Origin: Halonotius pteroides
GTDB lineage: Archaea; Halobacteriota; Halobacteria; Halobacteriales; Haloferacaceae
Assembly: GCF_003605635.1 (NCBI RefSeq)
Contig: NZ_QMDW01000022.1
Coordinates: 1 to 40,883, forward strand
DNA: 40,883 nucleotides
Reading direction: 5' to 3'
Shown here: in pieces, positions 1 to 7,920 of the stretch
Layout of the letters: each line of letters starts with the position of its first letter
Numbering within the stretch: the first letter of the stretch is position 1
Notes under the pieces: model-generated
What the model was told of the DNA's origin: nothing
Seen by the model: only the letters and a program-made list of their open reading frames with translations
The model's database searches: none
Position numbers and translations under genes: made by a program

Positions 1-296
1 GAGACAATTCTTGAAACTGTGCTCTAACTCACCAACAATCTACGCCACAAGAGCGTTTGTTTAAATAAATATGTCGGCTCACTATCGTGCGAGCCGATAG
101 AGCGGTCTATTACGGCTCCTCACGCCGTATCATTCGTTGTGTGTTACGTGACTTATCTGTCCTTTTGCTTTTGCGTCGTCGCATCTGGCGGCCACTCTAC
201 GGAAAAGCGGGCTCCTGTCGCACGACCCCTCGGCCGCGTGAGTTGCCACCCCTGCCGGCTCACAACCCCTTTTTAGCTGCATCGGCAACGATCGAT
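1..296. other. Left-edge non-coding stretch with a short hairpin
   Basis: No convincing gene is seen here. An A/T-rich TATA-like run lies at about 59-72. A 7-bp inverted repeat (TCGGCTC at 74-80, GAGCCGA at 91-97) follows within the distance where a transcript from that box could begin. The frame of the downstream zinc-ribbon gene stays open back to 87, but the residues encoded there are Arg-rich and unlike an acidic haloarchaeal protein, so this part is treated as untranslated. A second T-rich box at about 269-275 fits a leaderless start at 297. Confidence 0.4.
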
Positions 297-1115
297 ATGG
301 AGATCCGCGGACAGCGCCTCTGTCAAGCCTGTAACACTGAGTGGTCGTACTACGAGACCGGCAGCGTCGCCTGTCCACACTGCGGCTCACTCCGCAGTGT
401 CGGCCGCGATGCGGAACGCCAGCTCCACACCGACACACCGGCCGCGCTACCGCTGGCAACGTTCCGCGGTCGGATCGCCGAGGAGTCGGTGGCGGCCTAT
501 GCTGACGAGCTCAAATCGGTGCTCCGGGAGTACACTCGGAAGCGTGGCTTCATCAGCGGCGGTGAGCTTCGACCGCTCGACGATCGCTATCTTACAGCTC
601 GGACACTGCTGCATACTGTCGATATCCTCGCTCGGGGTCAAACACCGACCGCCGACGCCGAACTATATCTTGTATCGCTATACGAAACACTGGCTGACGA
701 CGCTGCTGATACGGCTGTCGATACCACAATCGATGACAGTGCTGACGAGACAACCGTCAGCGACAGCAAGGCCGACACGACGGAACCCGATATCGACGAC
801 GTTGAACTGGCTGCCGCACAGGTGCCAAGCGACCTTCGGGCTGCGTGGGGGTTGGCTGTCGCCGACGCTGTGGCTGCCTACTGTAGCGACCTCCGAACGT
901 GGTTGGACGCGACGCCCGACGAGTCGGCAGCGACGACGCTCAGTCAACTCCGGGATCACGTCAACCGCCTCAATGCCCTCCACGGCGATGTTGAGCCGGC
1001 CGTCGCAGCCGATCTCGTCGTAAGCACTCGTGCTGTCGGTCGGTATCTTCGGACGGACGACGAGGCAGCACTCACGGCCGCTCGCGATCGGTTGACGCGG
1101 CTCTCGCAGGCATAA
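297..1115 (+). CDS. Zinc-ribbon haloarchaeal protein (DUF7117-type)
   Basis: This encodes 272 residues. The N-terminus has a CxxC...CxxC zinc ribbon (CQAC and CPHC within the first 30 residues), followed by a helical domain. The middle is low-complexity and rich in Asp and Thr, and a second helical domain ends the protein. The layout matches an uncharacterised haloarchaeal family that I recall as DUF7117; the name is from memory and the function is unknown. I chose ATG 297 over upstream in-frame starts for two reasons: the zinc ribbon begins right after it, and a TATA-like run lies about 25 bases upstream, as in leaderless genes. A small Cys protein follows 32 bases downstream on the same strand. 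Confidence 0.75.
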   Translation: MEIRGQRLCQACNTEWSYYETGSVACPHCGSLRSVGRDAERQLHTDTPAALPLATFRGRIAEESVAAYADELKSVLREYTRKRGFISGGELRPLDDRYLTARTLLHTVDILARGQTPTADAELYLVSLYETLADDAADTAVDTTIDDSADETTVSDSKADTTEPDIDDVELAAAQVPSDLRAAWGLAVADAVAAYCSDLRTWLDATPDESAATTLSQLRDHVNRLNALHGDVEPAVAADLVVSTRAVGRYLRTDDEAALTAARDRLTRLSQA

Positions 1116-1147
1116 TACAAAAGCCCCCCTCGCTCCTTGCGCTATCT

Positions 1148-1378
1148 ATGTCGGAACCGTTTGATATCCACGATCACCGCCACCAGATGAAACAGCTCAG
1201 AGAGAGCAGCGACACCGGCCTGTACGATAACCGCGATGGTGTCTCCTGCCCAGTGTGTGCGGCAGTCTTCGATCGCTTATTCATCCTGCGTGGTCGAACC
1301 CAACAGTTTCCGGAAAACGACGGTGTACGGTTCTGTCTGCTGAATCAGGATGACGCCGTCTATCTCTTCCGGCATTGA
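1148..1378 (+). CDS. Small conserved Cys-containing protein (DUF7385-like)
   Basis: This is a 76-residue acidic protein. It opens with a His-rich segment (HDHRHQ) and has one CPVC pair at about residues 35-38, plus a single Cys near the C-terminus (RFCLL). It resembles a small haloarchaeal family sometimes annotated as a flagella cluster protein (DUF7385); that link is recalled and unproven. It could be a half zinc ribbon that binds metal as a dimer or with the later Cys/His. It lies 32 bases after the zinc-ribbon gene, so the two may share a transcript. It ends 6 bases before the convergent folD gene. Confidence 0.65.
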   Translation: MSEPFDIHDHRHQMKQLRESSDTGLYDNRDGVSCPVCAAVFDRLFILRGRTQQFPENDGVRFCLLNQDDAVYLFRH

Positions 1379-1384
1379 CGGCGC

Positions 1385-2278
1385 TTACGGTAATTCGATG
1401 TCGATGTCGTGTTGCTCGCTCGCAGCGTTCACGGCATTGTACAGCAACATCGCCCGCGTCATCGGGCCAACGCCACCGGGGACAGGGGTGATCGCGCCGG
1501 CGACTGATTCCGCGCTCTCGTAGTCAACATCGCCGACGAGCTCATACCCCTTCTCGGTATCCGCATCGACACGGTTGATACCCACGTCAATGACGGTCGC
1601 CCCTTCGTTGAGCATTGCGCCATCGATGAACTCCGGGACGCCGGCGGCGGCGATGACGATATCGGCTGTCTTCGTTTTGGCTTCGAGATCGTCAGTGCGG
1701 GAGTGACAGATCGTCGTCGTTGCGTTGCCCTGTGGGGCTTTCTGGATAAACAGATTAGCGAGGGGTTTGCCGACGATATCCGAACGGCCGACGACGACCA
1801 CGTCCGCGCCCGCAGTCTCGATCTCGTAGGCCGCTAACAATTTCTGGACGCCGTGTGGGGTACAGGGCTTGAATCGCGCGTCGCCGGCGACAAGCCGACC
1901 GACGTTTTCGGGGTGGAAACCGTCAACATCCTTCGCGGGGTCGATCGCCCGGATGACCGCGCGCTTGTCGACGTGGTCGGGAACCGGCAACTGTACCAAG
2001 ATCCCGTGAACCTCAGGGTCATCGTTGAGGCGGTCGATCGTTTCGAACAGCTCCTCGGCTGGTGCGTCGGGATCGATCTCAACGTGGATGCCGTTGATCC
2101 CGACCTCCTCGCAGTCTTGTTGTTTCATCGAGACATAGGTCTCGCTGGCAGGATCGTCGCTCATGAGGACAGTCGCCAAGCCGGGGGTGACGCCGCTGTC
2201 CTGCAGTGTCTCAACACAGTCGGTGAGTTCGGCGCGGATGTCGCCGGCGACGGCGTTGCCGTCGATGATCTCGGTCAT
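1385..2278 (-). CDS. folD: FolD: methylene-H4folate dehydrogenase / methenyl-H4folate cyclohydrolase
   Basis: This encodes 297 residues, the usual FolD length. The enzyme oxidises 5,10-methylene-tetrahydrofolate with NAD(P)+ and hydrolyses the methenyl product to 10-formyl-tetrahydrofolate, supplying one-carbon units in the cytoplasm. Family signatures are plain: the YVSMKQ segment with the catalytic Lys, a GILVQLPVP stretch, DVDGFHPEN, the VVGRSDIVGKP cofactor loop, and PVPGGVGPMTRAML near the C-terminus. Start ATG 2278 gives the canonical MTEIIDG N-terminus. An AT-rich run at about 2303-2309 is suitably placed for a leaderless promoter. A hairpin (GGCAGC at 2322-2327, GCTGCC at 2335-2340) lies just upstream. 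No folate partner gene is adjacent. Confidence 0.97.
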   Translation of the reverse strand: MTEIIDGNAVAGDIRAELTDCVETLQDSGVTPGLATVLMSDDPASETYVSMKQQDCEEVGINGIHVEIDPDAPAEELFETIDRLNDDPEVHGILVQLPVPDHVDKRAVIRAIDPAKDVDGFHPENVGRLVAGDARFKPCTPHGVQKLLAAYEIETAGADVVVVGRSDIVGKPLANLFIQKAPQGNATTTICHSRTDDLEAKTKTADIVIAAAGVPEFIDGAMLNEGATVIDVGINRVDADTEKGYELVGDVDYESAESVAGAITPVPGGVGPMTRAMLLYNAVNAASEQHDIDIELP

Positions 2279-2628
2279 TACGCGGATGAGGGGTGGGGAT
2301 CGGCAAAAGGATTCGGAACCGGGCAGCCAGCTTCGCTGCCGCGTTGGCTCTGTGTGTCGGAGCTTGTGTTGTCGCTGCTGGTGTTGATCGTGTGGGCCGC
2401 CTCAGACCGACGGTTTGTCGCTGTGGGTTACTACTGTTTTTGCCAGTTGACAGGATCAAAACTAGCTAAACCAAAATCTCAGACGATTTACACAGAGTGT
2501 TTGTAAAAATACGATACTAGTGTATTATGTCACTATGTATTCAGTAAAGCGTGTCCGGTTTTGGGATGTTCGTTGTTGTCGCTGGTGGTCGGTCGGCGTG
2601 ACGGCAGTCCAATGCCCTACGCGTTATG

Positions 2629-2635
2629 TTTAAGA
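2629..2635 (+). promoter_or_regulatory. TATA-like box of the candidate RNA
   Basis: The run TTTAAGA lies about 26-32 bases before position 2661. That is the expected distance from an archaeal TATA box to the transcription start, so the predicted transcript would open with the 13-bp hairpin. This is an inference from spacing only. Confidence 0.45.
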
Positions 2636-2660
2636 GCCTGTCTGTCGTACCACTATATGT

Positions 2661-2786
2661 CCATCTGGTGTCTCGGTTCTCAGTGCTGAACATGGTGAAC
2701 CTTCTCTCAGACACCAGATGGGTGATTCAACTGACGCCGTTCTGAGAACACTGCTGCTGTGATTGTGCGCCTATGGCTCTTGTTTT
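2661..2786 (+). ncRNA. Candidate structured small RNA with 13-bp hairpin and possible pseudoknot
   Basis: The sequence shows a perfect 13-bp stem: CCATCTGGTGTCT at 2661-2673 pairs with AGACACCAGATGG at 2709-2721, across a 35-base loop. Inside the loop GTTC (2676-2679) can pair with GAAC (2688-2691) or GGTTC with GAACC (2697-2701). In addition GTTCTCAG at 2676-2683 is fully complementary to CTGAGAAC at 2742-2749, outside the hairpin, which would make an 8-bp pseudoknot or a switch. A TATA-like box lies about 26-32 bases upstream, and a T-rich run at 2782-2787 could end transcription. It does not match tRNA, SRP RNA or RNase P RNA features I know. An H/ACA-type guide is possible, but I see no clear ACA box after the stem. 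The 3' end is a guess. Confidence 0.5.
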
Positions 2787-2952
2787 ATTAGTGATATCCC
2801 TGTCAAACCTACTGCGACAATGCTACCGACGATCCTTCCGCCGTTCGCACATCAGTTATCATAAGTCGATGTTCCGCTGATCCGGTAACACTGCTGACCT
2901 GCGAACACTCGCAGGGCGTACAGTTTTATCACCTCCGACTGTTGGGTGTCGT

Positions 2953-3069
2953 ATGATCGGTGAGTCAGCGAATCCGGCGGCGACACAGGAGGTTGTCGTT
3001 CTCGCGGGGATTGTGGGTGTCGTTGTTATCGTTGCTGTCATCGGATTTCTCTGGATGCTCTCCCGATAA
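2953..3069 (+). CDS. 38-residue single-pass membrane peptide
   Basis: An ATG at 2953 opens a 38-codon reading frame ending in TAA at 3067-3069. The peptide has a short polar N-terminus (MIGESANPAATQE), then about 22 uninterrupted hydrophobic residues rich in Val, Ile and Gly, ending WMLSR. That is a classic single transmembrane helix with a positive cytoplasmic end. A TATA-like TTTTATC run lies about 25-30 bases before the ATG, fitting a leaderless transcript. The family is not recognised. It is too short for most gene callers. It could be a regulatory or structural membrane micropeptide, but chance coding cannot be excluded without homologs. Confidence 0.5.
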   Translation: MIGESANPAATQEVVVLAGIVGVVVIVAVIGFLWMLSR

Positions 3070-3192
3070 GATGCGATCGATTGCTCCAGCGACCACTGGT
3101 AACTTATTTCTGGCTGTGAGCCTGCCTCCTCCCGCTGTGTGTGAGGGCGTCTCGGAGTATAATTAAATATCGGGGGGTTCGTACCTTTGAAT

Positions 3193-3711
3193 ATGCTTGC
3201 GGGGACTGATACCACTGCTCATGATCTGGTTACCTGCGAGAAGTGCGGCCAGCAGGGGCCCCCCGAGAAGATGGTTGACCACCACATCGTTCCACTGGCG
3301 TTCGACGGCCGGGACGATCCCGACAACATCGCGACACTTTGTGCTCATTGCGCGCGGTATGCGCCCGATGACTTTCTTGACCCCGAGGAGTACGAACCAG
3401 TCTTTGCGGAGTATGTCGCTACCGACACACGCCCAGAGGTCGATTTCGCGTACTTTGGGGTGATTGCTACCGAAAAACTGGCGACCGCCTACCGCGATGC
3501 AGCAGGGGGGATCAGCGGCGAGTTAGACCCCGACGAACTGGTCGAAAGCATCGATCCGATCGTTAACACCGTCCAGAGTCTCCCGGCGACTGAGGACGAA
3601 CACAGCCCGGCGTACTACTGGATTCTGTATGCCCGGTTTGCGGAGTACGGCCGAGTCACCGAGGCTGAGCCCCTCACCGAGAAGTACATCGACGGTGACC
3701 TGACGGACTGA
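3193..3711 (+). CDS. HNH endonuclease-like protein
   Basis: This encodes 172 residues. The N-terminal 55 residues form an HNH-type beta-beta-alpha metal finger: a CxxC pair (C15, C18), then the DHH core (D29, H30, H31), Asn45 and a second CxxC (C50, C53). The usual late His of the HNH motif is not obvious (the second pair is followed by ARY), so nuclease activity is likely but not certain. The remaining acidic, helical two-thirds has no family I recognise. ATG 3193 is preferred over TTG 3187, and an AATTAAATAT run about 23-33 bases upstream fits a leaderless start. No methylase or phage gene is adjacent, so its DNA substrate is unknown. Confidence 0.75.
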   Translation: MLAGTDTTAHDLVTCEKCGQQGPPEKMVDHHIVPLAFDGRDDPDNIATLCAHCARYAPDDFLDPEEYEPVFAEYVATDTRPEVDFAYFGVIATEKLATAYRDAAGGISGELDPDELVESIDPIVNTVQSLPATEDEHSPAYYWILYARFAEYGRVTEAEPLTEKYIDGDLTD

Positions 3712-3800
3712 CTGGCGTGGCTCCACATCGATGTCTCAGACGGCTGGACGCAACGATACTTTGACAAAATCTAATTATGACTGCAGCCAAATGATACGGT

Positions 3801-4298
3801 ATGTATCGAACACTCCTTGTGACGCTGATACTCGCCGTTGCGCTCGTTGCTGGCGTCACCGGCCCGGTCAGTGCTCAGTCGAACCCACCGATCACCTGTG
3901 GTGGTGAGACGGGCGAAATCCAGATCGATCAGGTCGTTGCTGTGTACAATAATAACACCGACGCCGTCCCCTCAATGGTGGGCTCGGTTGCGGCATCTAA
4001 CACCACTGAACTACAGGTCAAAAACGCTGCCCAACAGAACTACACCCTGCAGGCTGACGGCTCCTTGGAGATCACCTCAGTCGAACTCGGTGCGGCTGAG
4101 GATCCGAACGTGATCGTCAAAACAGACCGCCAGACGGCGTGTTCGCTGTACACGGCTACGGATCCGGTCGCGGCGTTCAACCAGGCCTACGACAGCGGCG
4201 AGATCACGATCGAAGGCGCGGGGACGATCGACAAGGCAAAGATGTTCATCGTCGAGCGTGCGATAGATCTTGCTGGTATGTTCGGTACGGCTGCCTGA
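3801..4298 (+). CDS. Secreted protein with signal peptide, unknown function
   Basis: This encodes 165 residues. It starts with a Sec-type signal peptide (MYRTLL, a hydrophobic core, then cleavage near VSAQ at about residue 26), so the mature protein lies outside the membrane and has no second anchor. The mature part has two Cys (C33 and C113) that could form a disulphide, and several N-x-T/S sites that could be N-glycosylated. The C-terminal 40 residues (DPVAAFNQAYDSGEITIEG onward) loosely resemble the end of SCP2-type lipid-transfer domains; that is an impression, not a family assignment. It stands alone between the HNH gene and a convergent HAH_0734-type gene. Confidence 0.75.
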   Translation: MYRTLLVTLILAVALVAGVTGPVSAQSNPPITCGGETGEIQIDQVVAVYNNNTDAVPSMVGSVAASNTTELQVKNAAQQNYTLQADGSLEITSVELGAAEDPNVIVKTDRQTACSLYTATDPVAAFNQAYDSGEITIEGAGTIDKAKMFIVERAIDLAGMFGTAA

Positions 4299-4325
4299 TC
4301 GGTACGTGGTCGAACCGTCTCGCCG

Positions 4326-4592
4326 TTAGACGGATAGTTCGTTGTTCGCCTGAATGACATCAAGTGACTCGGCGTCGATGGTGTCGACGTCGAGCCAGTT
4401 GGGGACGTACTCACGTTTCTCGAAGGTTTCGCGTTCATCCTCGGTGCCGATCGTACACCACAGCTGTACCGCATCGGGGCCGTGCCAGTCGCCCTGTCGC
4501 TGGATCGCAAAACAGATCTGCTCACGCCCATCGTAGTTGATGATCGCGCCCTTGCGAATGCCGGGATCGCCGGTAACGATGAGATGTTGCAT
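4326..4592 (-). CDS. HAH_0734 family conserved protein
   Basis: This is an 88-residue acidic protein that matches a highly conserved haloarchaeal family of unknown function. It has the characteristic N-terminal VTGDPGIRKGA segment, a beta-rich middle (ICFAIQRQGDWHGPD), VQLWCTIGTEDERE, and a C-terminal PNWLDVDTIDAESL segment. It has one Cys and no membrane segment. The tight beta-strand layout suggests a small beta-barrel, possibly nucleic-acid binding; this is inference only. It is convergent with the secreted-protein gene (27 bases between stops) and divergent from hpt (122 bases), so both upstream promoters lie in that short gap. Confidence 0.85.
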   Translation of the reverse strand: MQHLIVTGDPGIRKGAIINYDGREQICFAIQRQGDWHGPDAVQLWCTIGTEDERETFEKREYVPNWLDVDTIDAESLDVIQANNELSV

Positions 4593-4714
4593 ACTCGGGC
4601 TTCGACTGGCTGGCTGTTAATGGCTTCGATGCGGGTGATTCGGCCACAACCACCGTTGCACTCGGCTTGATAGGAGGATCGTCATCTTTAGGTCTCGTCT
4701 AGCGAAGAGAGGAT

Positions 4715-5281
4715 ATGGATCGCTTGCAGCAGTCGCTTCTCGACGCACCGATCATCGAAAAGGGCGACTACGAGTATTTCGTTCATCCGATCAGCGACGG
4801 TGTTCCGATGCTGCGCCCTGAGCTGCTGCGGGAGATTGTCATTCGGATCATTCGGAAGGCCGAGATCGAAAACGTCGACAAGATCGTCACGCCGGCGGCG
4901 ATGGGGATTCATATCTCGACGGCCGTCTCGCTGATGACCGACATCCCGCTTGTCGTCATCCGGAAACGCTCCTACGGGCTTGACGGCGAGGTATCGTTGT
5001 CGAAACAGACCGGCTACTCCGAATCGGAGATGTATATCAACGATGTCGAGCCCGGCGACCGCGTGCTTGTGCTCGACGACGTGCTCTCGACGGGCGGGAC
5101 GATGGCGGCCATCCTTGATGCGTTGACCGAGATCGGGACGGAGATCGCCGACGTGGTCGCGGTGATTAAAAAGGCCGGCCCGAACGAGCTTGATGAGACG
5201 GAGTACCACGTCAAGACGCTAATTAACGTGACCGTTGAGGACAGCGAAGTTGAGATCACCGACGCGATGGGTGACGACTGA
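4715..5281 (+). CDS. hpt: Archaeal hypoxanthine/guanine phosphoribosyltransferase
   Basis: This encodes 188 residues, the normal length for the archaeal HGPRTase-like family. It salvages hypoxanthine or guanine with PRPP to give IMP or GMP in the cytoplasm. The PRPP-binding motif [13 protein letters not shown] is at about residues 117-129, the PAAMGIHI segment at about 59-66, and the family-typical RKRSYGL block follows. Distant relatives include adenine phosphoribosyltransferases, but the overall pattern matches the archaeal Hpt group. It is a single gene whose stop lies 90 bases before tRNA-Thr. The upstream gap of 122 bases to the divergent HAH_0734-type gene holds its promoter. Confidence 0.93.
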   Translation: MDRLQQSLLDAPIIEKGDYEYFVHPISDGVPMLRPELLREIVIRIIRKAEIENVDKIVTPAAMGIHISTAVSLMTDIPLVVIRKRSYGLDGEVSLSKQTGYSESEMYINDVEPGDRVLVLDDVLSTGGTMAAILDALTEIGTEIADVVAVIKKAGPNELDETEYHVKTLINVTVEDSEVEITDAMGDD

Positions 5282-5370
5282 GCCGGCGTCGATACCACCG
5301 ACAGCACGGCGGCTGTTTCGCAACCCTTATTTCCGCAATCACGCAACCACAAAGTAGCCACGGACGGCCT

Positions 5371-5444
5371 GCCGGAGTAGCTCAGCCTGGCAGAGCGAAT
5401 CCTTCGTAAGGATTAGGCCGAGGGTTCAATTCCCTCCTCCGGCT
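5371..5444 (+). tRNA. tRNA-Thr (anticodon CGT)
   Basis: A full cloverleaf can be drawn. The acceptor stem GCCGGAG (5371-5377) pairs with CTCCGGC (5437-5443), and the discriminator is T at 5444. The D stem is GCTC/GAGC, and the anticodon stem is AATCC/GGATT with loop TTCGTAA, so the anticodon CGT at 5405-5407 reads ACG. There is a 5-base variable loop and a T arm with loop TTCAATT. No intron and no encoded CCA. The gene lies between hpt and the receiver-kinase gene. Confidence 0.96.
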
Positions 5445-5552
5445 TTAGAGGTAGTATGTCAGCTAACTGTCTCAGTATGTCTTATCAATATCACCGACCC
5501 CAGTGCCCGCAGTTTCACTTCCGCTGACAGGCTACGACGACAAACCACTCAC

Positions 5553-6971
5553 ATGGTGAGACACGAATCGCTCTCGATACTCGTTGTCGATGACAGTGAG
5601 TTCTTTGCCACCCTAGTCGCCGAGACGCTCAGCGAGGAACACGGGATGGCGACAACCGCTGTCACCGACCCTCGAGAGGCGGTGTCGATCGCCGCCGAGG
5701 GCACGGTCGACTGTATCGTGAGCGACTACCAGATGCCGAAGCTCACCGGGTTGGAGCTGTATGACTCCATCGTTGACACAACTGACATCCCGTTTATTCT
5801 GATTACCAGCGAGGGCGATGAAACGGTTGCCAGCCGCGCGATCCGAAAGGGTGTCGACGAGTACATCCTCAAACAGGATATCAACGAGGCCGACGCGCTC
5901 AAACTACTGGCCAACCGCATTGACAACGTCGTTGACCGCCACCGTACCCAACAGAAATACGAGTGTCTTGTCGCCAACGCCCCCGACGAGATCAGCCAGG
6001 TACGACTCGATGGGACGATCTTGGCCGCAAATGAGACAATGGCGCGGGCGTTCAACACAACCACCGATGAGCTTGTTGGCCAAGAACTGTCGTCAATACT
6101 TCCCGAGGATGTTGCGGAAAACCGCCGCACACAGGGGCAACGAGCGATTACCGCCGGCAGCGTTGTCACGTTTCAGGACAGCATCGGGCTTCGACATTTC
6201 CACAACATCGTGGTTCCACTGGAGACCGGCAGCGAGGAGAATTCGGTGCAGATCGTCACCCGAGAGATAACTCTCCAGAAACACAACGAGGAGGAGCTCC
6301 GCCGGAAAAAAGAGGAGCTCACCTTCATCAATCGGATCGTCAGCCACGACATCAAAAACGATGTCAACGTCATCTCCGGGTGGGCGGGCGTCCTCACCGA
6401 TCACACCGATCCGACAGCCATCGAGATGGTCGAGCGGATCAAAAACACAAGCGATCATATCGCTGAACTCGCACAGATCGCCAAGGACTTCGTTGATTCA
6501 ATCGAGGGGACAACCGATGTCGACCTCGAAGCGATCGACCTTGGCGACACTGTCGACACCGAGGTGAGCAAGCTTCGCTCGAAACATGACACCGTGTCGA
6601 TCACCGTCGATGATATCGACGCTGTTGTCCGGGCAAACGAACTGTTGTCGTCTGTGATCGCCAATGTTCTGACAAACGCTATCCGCCACAACGACACCGG
6701 GAACACGGAGATCGAGATCACCGCCGACCGGACGGCCACGGCGATCGTCGTCCGGATCGCCGACAACGGGCCTGGCGTTCCTGACAGCGAGAAGGAGGCT
6801 GTTTTCGAGAAGGGCCGCAAGGGAGCCGACAGCCCAGGTTCGGGGATCGGTCTCTACCTTGTCTCGAAGCTGGTCGACCAGTACAACGGCAGGATCTGGG
6901 TCGAGGATACCGAGCCAATCGGGGCGGTGTTTGCTGTCGAACTCCAGCGTTACGACCCGGATATCGACTAA
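5553..6971 (+). CDS. Hybrid receiver-PAS-histidine kinase
   Basis: This encodes 472 residues and is soluble. Residues 5-125 are a canonical CheY-like receiver: acidic pocket D13/D14, phosphoacceptor D58 in IVSDYQMP, T85 and K107. Residues about 135-245 are a PAS domain. A short coiled coil leads to the H-box with H265 (RIVSHDIKND), then the HATPase domain with an N-box near N375-N380, DNGPG at 404-408 and GSGIGLYL at 429-436. It therefore should autophosphorylate and may also take phosphate on its own receiver. There is no membrane segment, so it senses a cytoplasmic signal through PAS. It has no partner regulator next door and lies 108 bases after tRNA-Thr. It is the only intact receiver among three in the window. 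Confidence 0.93.
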   Translation: MVRHESLSILVVDDSEFFATLVAETLSEEHGMATTAVTDPREAVSIAAEGTVDCIVSDYQMPKLTGLELYDSIVDTTDIPFILITSEGDETVASRAIRKGVDEYILKQDINEADALKLLANRIDNVVDRHRTQQKYECLVANAPDEISQVRLDGTILAANETMARAFNTTTDELVGQELSSILPEDVAENRRTQGQRAITAGSVVTFQDSIGLRHFHNIVVPLETGSEENSVQIVTREITLQKHNEEELRRKKEELTFINRIVSHDIKNDVNVISGWAGVLTDHTDPTAIEMVERIKNTSDHIAELAQIAKDFVDSIEGTTDVDLEAIDLGDTVDTEVSKLRSKHDTVSITVDDIDAVVRANELLSSVIANVLTNAIRHNDTGNTEIEITADRTATAIVVRIADNGPGVPDSEKEAVFEKGRKGADSPGSGIGLYLVSKLVDQYNGRIWVEDTEPIGAVFAVELQRYDPDID

Positions 6972-6993
6972 CCCCTGACGACCGCCGCACGAC

Positions 6994-7416
6994 TCAAAAG
7001 AGGCTATCGGTTGTTACAGCCCCGACAACGCTAAAGACAGCCGCGATGCTGATCGCCCGGACAGTGACGCCTGCGCGGGCCGCCGGCGCAAGGTCGCTTA
7101 GGAACACCGCCGGCGCGGTAATCGCAACCGCGAGCGCGCCGACAGAGCCGAAGGCGACGAGTAACACCGAAATAAAGCGGATCGGGATGCCGCCGATCGC
7201 CGCTTCGCGTCGTGGATCACGGTCGTTGTCCGCGCCGTAGAGGCCACCGTAGCCGATCGCCATCACCGCACCGATGAGGACGACGCTGTGCAGCGGCGTC
7301 ATATTGCGAGCGAGCGACCACACTTCCTCGGTGACGACGAACGGCCCGGCCAGCAGAAACCCGCCGACGATCTGTTGGGCGGTGTCGGCGAGTTTGTGTT
7401 TTCGTCGGTTGTTCAT
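6994..7416 (-). CDS. DUF2391-like integral membrane protein
   Basis: This encodes 140 residues with about four hydrophobic segments: near residues 15-28, 42-60, 80-108 and 115-137. The loop GADNDRDPRREAAIGG carries the charged conserved part. It matches the DUF2391 / TIGR02587 type of membrane protein found in haloarchaea and some bacteria. The function is unknown. It is convergent with the histidine-kinase gene (22 bases apart) and divergent from the small zinc protein at 7601. I see no sign that it works with the kinase. Confidence 0.8.
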   Translation of the reverse strand: MNNRRKHKLADTAQQIVGGFLLAGPFVVTEEVWSLARNMTPLHSVVLIGAVMAIGYGGLYGADNDRDPRREAAIGGIPIRFISVLLVAFGSVGALAVAITAPAVFLSDLAPAARAGVTVRAISIAAVFSVVGAVTTDSLF

Positions 7417-7600
7417 ATCCGCCGTTTAACATGCTGGATGGAAGAGCTATCGGCCGGCAGCTCAATGACACCACTCACAGTCGTCACTTGCCCGATAGGA
7501 CTCTTTTTCTCACTTACGAGCCGATTTCATTGAACTATCTCGACAAAAAATTCGATTGAACATGCACAATCATTATGTAGTTGCCGACAAATCATGGTAT

Positions 7601-7777
7601 ATGGCAACAGCTACCAGTTCGGTTGAACCCAACCGCTGTCCGTTCTGTGAACGACCGATCGGCTCCGCTGGGGCAGGCTTCATGGAACACATTGAGTCAC
7701 ACCCCGAGTGCAGCAAGGCATTTGAGCTGTGGCGTGAGCGTGTTGACGGCGATATGCCGGGTGGCTGGGCCGGCTAA
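7601..7777 (+). CDS. Small zinc-finger-like protein (DUF7501-type)
   Basis: This encodes 58 residues. A CPFC pair (C13, C16) is followed by H30 and H34, then C37 in the HIESHPEC segment, giving a C2H2-like metal site, and the end is a conserved GGWAG. This resembles a haloarchaeal small-protein family I recall as DUF7501; the function is unknown. ATG 7601 is chosen because an AT-rich box at about 7571-7577 sits 24-30 bases upstream, and the 15-residue upstream extension is atypical. Small haloarchaeal zinc-finger proteins are often regulatory, but nothing here proves that. Confidence 0.8.
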   Translation: MATATSSVEPNRCPFCERPIGSAGAGFMEHIESHPECSKAFELWRERVDGDMPGGWAG

Positions 7778-7920
7778 TCGACGGTGTCCCGGACGACCGT
7801 ACGCGCGACGGCGACCAGCGGGTAGTGCTCCGGAACGGGTAGCAAGGGTTTTTCCTATCGGTCTCTTACAGAAAAGCAGATGAATCAGCACGCAGTCGGT
7901 CGGCGGTTTGGAGGACAGCG

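Larger units (their letters stand above)
2279..2952. other. Long intergenic region, AT-rich left half, structured right half
   Basis: No protein gene with haloarchaeal character is seen in these roughly 670 bases. The part from about 2440 to 2560 is unusually A/T-rich for this window and carries short inverted repeats, such as TTTAC/GTAAA near 2490-2515. The part from about 2620 to 2790 contains a TATA-like box, a long perfect hairpin and a possible pseudoknot, described separately as a candidate RNA gene. The remainder leads into the promoter of the small membrane peptide at 2953. Confidence 0.6.

Noticed and set aside
2661-2786. H/ACA or C/D-box guide RNA
   Set aside because: A TGATT and CTGA run is present but spacing and an ACA box after the stem are not convincing; kept as unclassified RNA.
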